This document shows positions 57,053-64,000 of a stretch of DNA of 64,000 nucleotides, one piece after another. The position numbers were made by a program, and so were the translations under genes. Below the pieces are notes generated by a model. The model was given only the letters and a program-made list of their open reading frames with translations. It was not told the origin of the DNA and made no database searches. The DNA comes from Jaltomata sinuosa (lineage: Eukaryota > Streptophyta > Magnoliopsida > Solanales > Solanaceae), in NCBI GenBank assembly GCA_003996215.1, contig QJPP01000674.1:457001-521000 (forward strand). The letters are read 5' to 3'. How positions within the stretch are numbered: position 1 is the first letter of the stretch; each line of letters opens with the position of its first letter.

Positions 57053-58420
57053 AATTTTAGGAAAAATCCATAAGTCAGTCTACGAGTCGTGAAGCCAAAT
57101 CACGATCAGTCTTGTGACTCATAGACTGAGTTCTTACAAAGGAGCAAGTTGGAGTGAGCACCTCCAGACATGCAAATCTGGAGATTGCAACCACGAGGGG
57201 GTCAAAGGACCGTAGTTCCAGATTACGGGTCCGTTCTATTACCCATGATTCCTTGATCGGAAAGGATGCAAAATTGGGGTCTGAAACCACAGGTCAATCG
57301 ATGAACCATAGTTCCATTCCACAACCCGTGGTCCCACCAGTTGAGTTCTGCAGCACAAAGGTTGACTACAAGATAACGGTTGACTCCAGAAGACCACGAA
57401 CCATCATTCAGAATGATGGGTCATGGACCCATTCGTAGACACATATGCGACTATGTTTTCCTAGTTAACTTAGGATAGGATTTGTTGTCTATAAATACTT
57501 TTCTTAGTTTTCTTTTGGAAATTATGCATTATATTCTGACTTTTACATCTTAGAAACTCGGAGTATTACTTTATTCTTGGTTTTGAGAGATTTATTCATC
57601 CATTGATTCTTGGTTATTAATTCTAGTTTGATAATTCAAGATTCCCGATTTCTTTTATTCATATTGTAAGCTTATGATTATGATTTCATCATATAAATCT
57701 GAGTGTTTTCTTATGAACATGAGTAACTAAATTCACAACTAGGGTTGTGGGAACCATGAAGGATTAAAGAAGTAGGCAGAGTACTTAGTAATTCTTGAAT
57801 GGTATTCATGCATGTATTGTTTTCCCTTCGTATTGATTAATTTTTAACGAATACAAATGTTAGAACTCGCTTTATTCTACTTGCTGGACCAAAGAGGTAA
57901 CGAATGGGAAAAGAGATTATACAACAGAGATTTGAGGCTATCAACTCTTATCTAATAGCTTGACCTTGTCCAGTAATAGCTAATTTGGGATCAAAGGTAA
58001 GGGTTAGTAAAGAAAACACCTATAAACCGACCAAGTTGCGTGGTGATATTCATCTATCTAGGAAACCAACCATTTAGTTGTACTTAACTTACCGATCTTT
58101 CATGCTGAGCACCAGAGATTGATTGCTAGTACAACACCTTACTGCGTTATGAACTCATGGGGAACACAATCCTAGTCAACTCTATCATTGATCAACAACA
58201 AAATTAATACTTGTTGTGACTCAGATACTTATATTTTCAAACATTATTTGTTACACAATTTTCCACCCTTTTTGGAAATAAATGATTAAGAGCACAAGTA
58301 CTCATATTAACATAAGTTCTAACCATATTCCTTGTGGATCGACCCTAACCTTGGTTAGGTTTTATATTTGAACAACTATCACTTTATACTTCAATTCAAA
58401 GGTGTAATTTGGGCGTATCA
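57053..58420 (+). repeat. Element I 5' LTR, piece 2
   Basis: It continues I's LTR after J to gggcgtatca. It includes palindrome-like words of the GGACC class at 57075-57440 (ccgtagttcc, attacgggtccgt, ccacaacccgtgg) and a TATA box at 57490. The tail is parallel to D's LTR end (cttgtgg.atcgaccc, ggtgtaatttgggcg). Confidence 0.82.
57490..57497 (+). promoter_or_regulatory. TATA box of element I LTR
   Basis: Tataaata in gtctataaatacttt lies about 50 bp after the palindrome stretch. It corresponds to D's TATA at 22603. Confidence 0.7.
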
Positions 58421-58424
58421 CATT

Positions 58425-58444
58425 TTGATAGCCGTCGCCGGGGA
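58425..58444 (+). other. Element I degenerate primer-binding site (tRNA-Asp type)
   Basis: Ttgatagccgtcgccgggga lies four bases after the LTR end, a mutated form of D's tggcgccgttgccgggg. Confidence 0.65.
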
Positions 58445-58554
58445 ATAAAGTTTTGGATTAGATTAATTGTGTTTATTTGACTGTTAGTCCTTATTTCCTG
58501 ATTTACTTTTTTTCTGTCATTTTTGTTTTGTTTTTAAGGTACACATGCATGTAT

Positions 58555-60477
58555 GTCCAACACTCGGAGTTAAGGCAATCACCTGATTCTACTTGATGTT
58601 GAACTCCAAAGGACTTTGAGGAAAATGGACAAGCAAGGAATTCAAGAAATTGTAGAAGAGGCCACAACCAGAATGCTGGCTGAGGAACAGGAAAGGGCTA
58701 GACAATAAGAGGCACCTTGGCTAGCTGAAGAGCAATGCTAAGATATAGCTAATGAGCAAGCAAGAAGAGAGGAGGATGTTATTAAAAATGCATTAAATGA
58801 TCAAACTAGACATAATGAGATAGCCCGATAGAATGCTCTGAATAATCAGGCCAGGAAGAGAGGGAATAGAGGCTTTCAAAAGAAACAACCCAGAAATTCC
58901 CCTCAATATAGTGATGATGCTGACCTGGATGATACAAGAGTGACTGGTGCCATAGTGCCACCCCCACTGCCCACTGTGGAAAACTTTGATATCATAAGCA
59001 CCATGATACATTTGCTGAATATGAAGGGAGTGCTTGCAGGCAAAGCTACTGACGATGCTAATTTGAACTTGATGAACTTCGTGGGGCTTTGTAAGGCTTA
59101 CAAATTAACTGCGGTGACTCAGAATGCTATCAGACTGCGGCTATTACCATTCTCTTTGACAGGTGAAGCAACTCTCTGGTTTCTAGAGCACCCAAATGAT
59201 TCGATCACTGCATGGAGGGAGTTGAAAAGAGCTTTCTTGGAGAGGTTTCCCCCCCATACAGGATATTGCACCTCAAGGACAAAATTTATAACTTCAGGTA
59301 GCTGAACATATAGGCACTATATGAGACATAGTTAAGGTTCAATAAGAAGCTAAATCAAGTGCCGAATCACAAGATACCCAACAACACTTTGTTTGAGATT
59401 TTCTATAGATCTATGAATGATGGGTAGCTAACACCATCACTGGAGGCGTATTCATGGACCACACTTATGCAGAAGAATATGCATTCTTGAGGATGTAGGA
59501 CATGTTAGCTAAAGTGTTGGAAAAGGTGGAGACCACTGACGAGATCCTGAAGCAGATTCGTGTAGATATATTAGGGATGAATCAAAAGGTTGAGTCACAT
59601 GCCTCAACCATTAAGCGGATTGAGTAGTAGCTAGGCCAAATGTTTATATCCCTGAACCAATGCCAAAAGGGTACATTTCTATGTAACACAGTGTAGAATC
59701 CGAAGAATGATGGTCAATGTATGGCTGTGTCTATTAGAAGTTGCAAGAAAACTGCTGAACCTCCTATTCCTATAGTTGCTGATGATCCGGCTAAGCCTGA
59801 GATGATTGATGCTGAAAAAGTGGTTGAATATAAAGAGCAAATTATTGATGAGAATCTGATTGAGGAGCAACTTCAAATTGTTGAGAAGAAGTCTGTAGCT
59901 ACTAGAGGGAAGGAGAAGGAGGTCTCTCAGATCCTAACTCCTATTCCAAGACCTCCTCTACCTTTCCCATAGATATTAATCAAAAAGGTTGAAGAAGGGA
60001 AGTATCACAAGTTAAGTTAATTATTGAAGAAACTTTTGGTGAATATCCCTTGATTGAACCACTGGAGCATATGCCTGGCTATGCTAAGTTTATGAAAGAT
60101 CTTGTAACCAAAAAGAGGACTGTGAGCTTCGAGCCCGCTGATAATTTTCACCACTGTAGTGTATTAGCATCTCGATCTCTTGTGTAGAAAAAGAAAGATC
60201 CTGGAGCATTCACTATTCCATGCACCATAGTGGCCTTCAACTTTGCAAAGGACTTGTATAATTTAGGTGATAGTATTAATCTCATGCCACTAGTGGTGTT
60301 CCAACAGTAAGGCATAGGAACCCCCAAACGAAAATTAATGCGGCTTCTTATGGTAGATTGCACGATGAAAAGGCTTATGGGTGTTCTTTATGATGTGCTT
60401 GCAAAAGTTGAGTTACTCATCTTTTTGGCAGATTTTGTGATTCTTGACCGTGAAGTTGAATTTGAGATCCCCATTAT
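58555..60477 (+). pseudogene. Element I gag-protease remnant (broken, cut by K)
   Basis: It is collinear with D's polyprotein. The N-terminus has several stops (58573, 58708, 58739). The gag domain is open at 58940-59305 (ISTMIHLLNMKGVLAG, LMNFVGLCKAYKLTAV, AFLERFPP), then a frameshift. A linker open at 59721-59972 follows, and the protease region from about 60060 (PLEHMPGYAKFMKDLVTKKR). Its active site reads NLGDSINLMP (about 60259), so the catalytic Asp is lost. The DNA stops at EIPII, where K begins. Confidence 0.85.
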
Positions 60478-62469
60478 TGTCACACTCCGAGCCTACACCC
60501 TAGACGTAACATGGGACATGAGACCACAAGTGATCTCAAGATAACCCTTTTTGCTGGCATAATCCATGAGAAACTAAATAGAAATAGATAAACTGAAGAA
60601 TATTATGCGGAAGCTGAAACATATGATGAGCTCTTGAAGAATAATGTAATAAACTGAAATACAACTCCTTTGATAAACTGATACAACTGACTGACTGAAT
60701 GTCTATGAAGCCTCTACGAACACTGACTATGGTTAGATGGGACATGACCTCTAACTATCTTTCATCAATGTATAACAACTAAAATAACCGCTATAACTAC
60801 TAACTGACTGGAGTTCCCAGAAAAGGAGAACTCGTTCCTAACTGACTAGAAGCTACGATCTGTCTGAGCATGATTCTGGGAGCTAGCACTAAAACCTGCA
60901 TCATCAAAAAATGCAACACAAAAAGGTATGCAATCAGTACTTTAAATGTACTGAGCATGTGAGATAATGCAATAACTTTGAAAACATGAGAAAACATGTA
61001 TATACTAGAAACATAACTGAAAGCTGGACTAAGTATGGATATCTGAGGATGCATAGTCAATACTGTAAAACATGGGCTCTTTTACTGAAAAGTATAATAT
61101 GTTTCTGAGTTATAAATTGTGAGATACATAGACTATGAGATAACTAAGCATGCTGAAAATACGGATGAGATGTTTAAAAACTGTAAGTTGAATCTGTAGT
61201 ACTCAGGACCAAACATAATATGCACAAAATTTGAAATGTAAGGATATTCTAAAATATGTAATTCAAAAGATGTAAAACTGAACTGAGGGCCTAGTACACA
61301 ACTACTGAGTCTAATTCTGTGGGAGAGTCTGTTAAACGACATAAACTACGTGAGCTAAACATGGAGTCCGATGTATACACCCAATCGAGAGGACCCAATA
61401 TACCTTGCCAGGGTATAAAGGCATGGCTGATGCGATCACTAGTTCTGAGGCCCAACTGAGAGGCCAAATAACCTACGATGGCACGTAGTTCTGGGACTTT
61501 AGGTACACTAAACCTTAGTCCAACTCGGTGCTAAGTACTACTCCCAAACTGAATGCTGATAGATTACTTAAAACTAAAGTTCTGGAATGCTACATCAAAA
61601 CCTAATTAATCTAGATGATTTCTGAAAGACTGTATAACTGAAAACTATTCATAAAACATGTGGACATATCTAGATATCATACTAATCATGAAAGCTTACT
61701 GAGTTTGTAATCATTGATGTTATATCTTGATACCATGCGAATCACAAGACCTACTAAGTTCATCATCATTGATGGCATATGTTGAAAGTCCATATTTAAA
61801 ATATATTCTTGTAAAACATACTGAAGGTAAACTGAAGCCTGCTAAATCATGCATAGTTCTTTCTTACTAAAATAACTAGATTGAAAATCATGCATAATTA
61901 AGTAAACTGAATGCGGACAATTTGAGCTGAGGTCTAAAGGAGAAGTTAACTCATGAGAAGTTTCGAAGAGAACCTGTAGACTGAAAACTAAGTAATTTCA
62001 TGCTTGAAAAGTAATTTAGGTCAAATTCTGAAGAAAACCCATTCTCATGAAAATACTACAATTTTAGGCTAAATTCTCGATTTCTTAAAGTTCTTGTAAA
62101 GGCTCATGCAAGTCATTGAAAACATGGTGTAAATTTTCTAAAATAAGATATAAATTATTTAGAAATCATAAGGACTGAATTCTGTAAAATTTAGCATGAT
62201 TGGGTAAGAACCCTAGTTTCACAACTTGTAAATCACATGAAAATCTGAAACTTTAGGCATAAGGTTGAACTAAACCCTTACTGAATACCCACATACCTGG
62301 TAGAAGATGCTTCTTTAATTAGTGAAGGAGTTCTGAAGCTTTGGAGAAGGAAGCCCTAAGTTGAACTTCGAGAAGAATGCTCTTTTTCTTCTTGAAATAA
62401 CTTGAGAGAAAACTAACTTGTTTAAAGAAAATTGCTTAAAAAACGAAGTGAAAATACCCTAGGGGTCTT

Positions 62470-62476
62470 CTTTATA
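62470..62476 (-). promoter_or_regulatory. TATA box of element K LTR
   Basis: On the minus strand it reads tataaag within gcctataaagaag. It lies about 90 bp downstream, in minus orientation, of the palindrome cluster. Confidence 0.65.
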
Positions 62477-62562
62477 GGCAATACCAAATTAAATCTGGAT
62501 TGATCTATGAAAGGGAAAACGCGTCAGAAAAATAGATGCCAAAACGGTCTATTTTGGCCACA

Positions 62563-62700
62563 AATGGACCATTTTCTTAAGCGTTTTAACTCCTTGAATT
62601 TTTTGAGTTTCTAGTCCTAGAAACGGTTGGGAAAACAGATCGTTTTCCTAGAAAATGGACCGTTTTCCCCGAAAATGGACCATTTTCTCTTCCGTTTTAA
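62563..62700. promoter_or_regulatory. U3 palindrome cluster of element K
   Basis: GAAAATGGACCGTTTTC (62651-62667) and GAAAATGGACCATTTTC (62671-62687) start 20 bp apart. A third word (gaaaacagatcgttttc) precedes them at 20 bp, and a further pair is near 62563 and 62583. The core GGACC is shared with E, D (as GGTCC) and I, although the arms are wholly different. Confidence 0.85.
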
Positions 62701-63103
62701 CTTCCAAAATTTGATGGACTTCTGGTCAGCCAGATGTCTTCTTGGTAAATTGATCATAACCTTTTAATCCAGACTTGGATTAATGCACAGTCAATGGATT
62801 TGGAAAAAAGACTCAAAAACCTTTAATTTGGTGGGTAATAGGACACCTAACTTTTCATATTATAGGATTTATGGTCGTTTGAATTTGACCCTTGAAAAAT
62901 CATACACTAAAACTCAATCGGTAAGGAAGCTTTCAACTCAACTTTGAGCTAGAGGTTCTTTATGAACCTAATTCATATCTAATACAATTCCCAAACATAA
63001 GTATTTATCTAAACACCTATTTACCATTTGAAATCATCTGGTTCAGATATAACAACATATGAAAATGGTTTGGATCTTAACTTAGAATTTTTGGGGTGTT
63101 ACA

Positions 63104-63138
63104 ATATCTCCCCCTTGGGATCATTCATCCTCGAATGA
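63104..63138 (-). other. Element K polypurine tract and pre-PPT hairpin
   Basis: On the minus strand a hairpin TCATTC, GAGGAT, GAATGA (plus 63121-63138) is followed by cccaagggggagatat up to the LTR start at 63103. It is almost the same as E's signal at 37623-37657. Confidence 0.85.
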
Positions 63139-64000
63139 AGACTAACTAGGCTGAGGGTGTAGGGAAAGAGATGCAACCCCACCAACTGAGTTATAAAATC
63201 TGGAGTACTGACATGGTAACTTATTTCTGACTGAAATATAAATTGAGATGGATTCATGAGACCTATATGCATACTGAGGGCATAAGAACAATTGATGGTA
63301 CATGAAATCGAATATCCAACATGATAACTGGTCTGGAGTGAGAGTAGAGACTTAGCTGAAACTCATAAAGAACAAACACATTCTTAGAAATTGTAGTCAA
63401 CTAAAAGGAACATAAAACTGAGAGGAGTAACTGTACAACAAAACTATTCTCTTCTATACTGAGCTTACTAGCATGGACTGAACTAAACTTAGGGCTTTCT
63501 GGCCTTAAGAATGATTATCGGTAGGTCTGAACTGATCTGATATGAGGGGTCTACTATCTTTCTAGCTGAAGTTATTGGACATAAATTATGATCACTCTGA
63601 GTAGGGAGTAAGAACAAGACCATTCCCGTCTTACACAATATAGTCGACAACTTTTAAGCTTAGGAACACCCTTTTAAACTACACCAACTTCTCTGAATAC
63701 CACGCTTACCTTTTGAAACTTAAATTATCATCAATGCATATATATATATGCTATGGTATGAGTCTAACTACCTATTTTCACCATGTTCAAGCCTATCTCG
63801 ACTAAATCTCTTGCATCTGGAGTTATCTCCCAAGAATGATATTCCTTCCTATCACGAAAATAAACTAACCTAGAGTTCTAATCAATGGGTCACTAGTCTC
63901 CCAAGGCAAAGGCCCACATGTATTATATCACGACATTCAAGCCTATCACTATGATCATCTTATGGCTTCTCTATAGCTAACACTATCTGAGAATTCTCCT
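63104..64000 (-). mobile_element. Element K interior, 3' end, open at right
   Basis: About 0.9 kb of K beyond its 3' LTR. I find no reading frame for the chromodomain or integrase end on the minus strand, unlike E, where the coding region ends ~240 bp before the LTR. K may be pol-less or as decayed as C. An (AT)n run lies near 63739. Confidence 0.6.

Larger units (their letters stand above)
60478..63103 (-). repeat. Element K 3' LTR (minus strand)
   Basis: On the minus strand it starts TGTAACACCCC at 63103 and ends ...GAGTGTGACA at 60478. The opening and last ~40 bp match E's LTR ends (37658 and 39763) closely, so K belongs near E's family. It is 2626 bp. A polypurine tract adjoins on its right, showing that this is the 3' LTR and that the body lies rightward. 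Minus-strand ORFs within it have no recognisable product. Confidence 0.88.
53880..64000 (+). mobile_element. Element I: Athila/Tat-type, split by J and K, open at right
   Basis: It starts TGATGTGCCATGG, like D's LTR (TGATGTGCCGCC). Its 5' LTR is 53880-54122 plus 57053-58420, interrupted by J. A degenerate tRNA-Asp primer site and a gag-protease remnant follow up to 60477, where K enters. The remainder of I and its 3' LTR must lie right of the window. Confidence 0.85.

Noticed and set aside
56028..57092. ORFs with long Tyr/Ile runs
   Set aside because: They are translations of TA microsatellites.

Overview
This window is plant nuclear heterochromatin made almost entirely of LTR retrotransposons nested inside one another. 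I see no host protein-coding gene, tRNA, rRNA or CRISPR array. The evidence is Ty3/gypsy gag-pol remnants with integrase chromodomains, primer-binding sites for initiator tRNA-Met or tRNA-Asp, polypurine tracts, paired LTRs and 5-bp target duplications. A TS-like SINE and the style of the LTRs suggest Solanaceae (inference), probably pericentromeric sequence.

Layout, left to right. Element A (1-12390, +) is a Tekay/Del-like chromovirus whose gag region is tandemly triplicated. B (12391-14919, -) is a lone LTR carrying a SINE. C (15003-40542, +) is a strongly decayed chromovirus. Its 3' LTR is cut into three pieces by D (22136-30257, +, an Athila/Tat-type element with gag-protease only) and E (30764-39763, +, a chromovirus with a nearly complete but stop-ridden pol). 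H (about 40551 to beyond the window, +) is a chromovirus whose 5' LTR holds F (41163-48522, +, no pol, a plant-transposon-protein-like ORF) and whose 3' LTR holds I (53880 to beyond the window, +, Athila/Tat-type). I's 5' LTR holds J (54123-57047, a solo LTR), and I's protease region holds K (60478 to beyond the window, -). Nesting reaches three levels: H contains I, which contains J and K.

Every coding region is inactive. Many stops read as C-to-T changes (CAG to TAG, CGA to TGA, TGG to TAG/TGA), as expected where methylated cytosine deaminates. Several elements (A, C, D, F) look like passengers that moved using proteins supplied by others.

Two signals run across families and are not explained by coding content. 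(1) In the U3 part of most LTR families, usually just before a TATA-like box, there are clusters of short palindromes, often in pairs spaced 19-20 bp. The palindrome sequence differs between families while the spacing is kept. (2) Just upstream of the polypurine tract there is a small hairpin whose stem sequence changes between families with base pairing kept, and whose loop usually includes AGGA or GAGGAT. I know of no description of either as a shared device.
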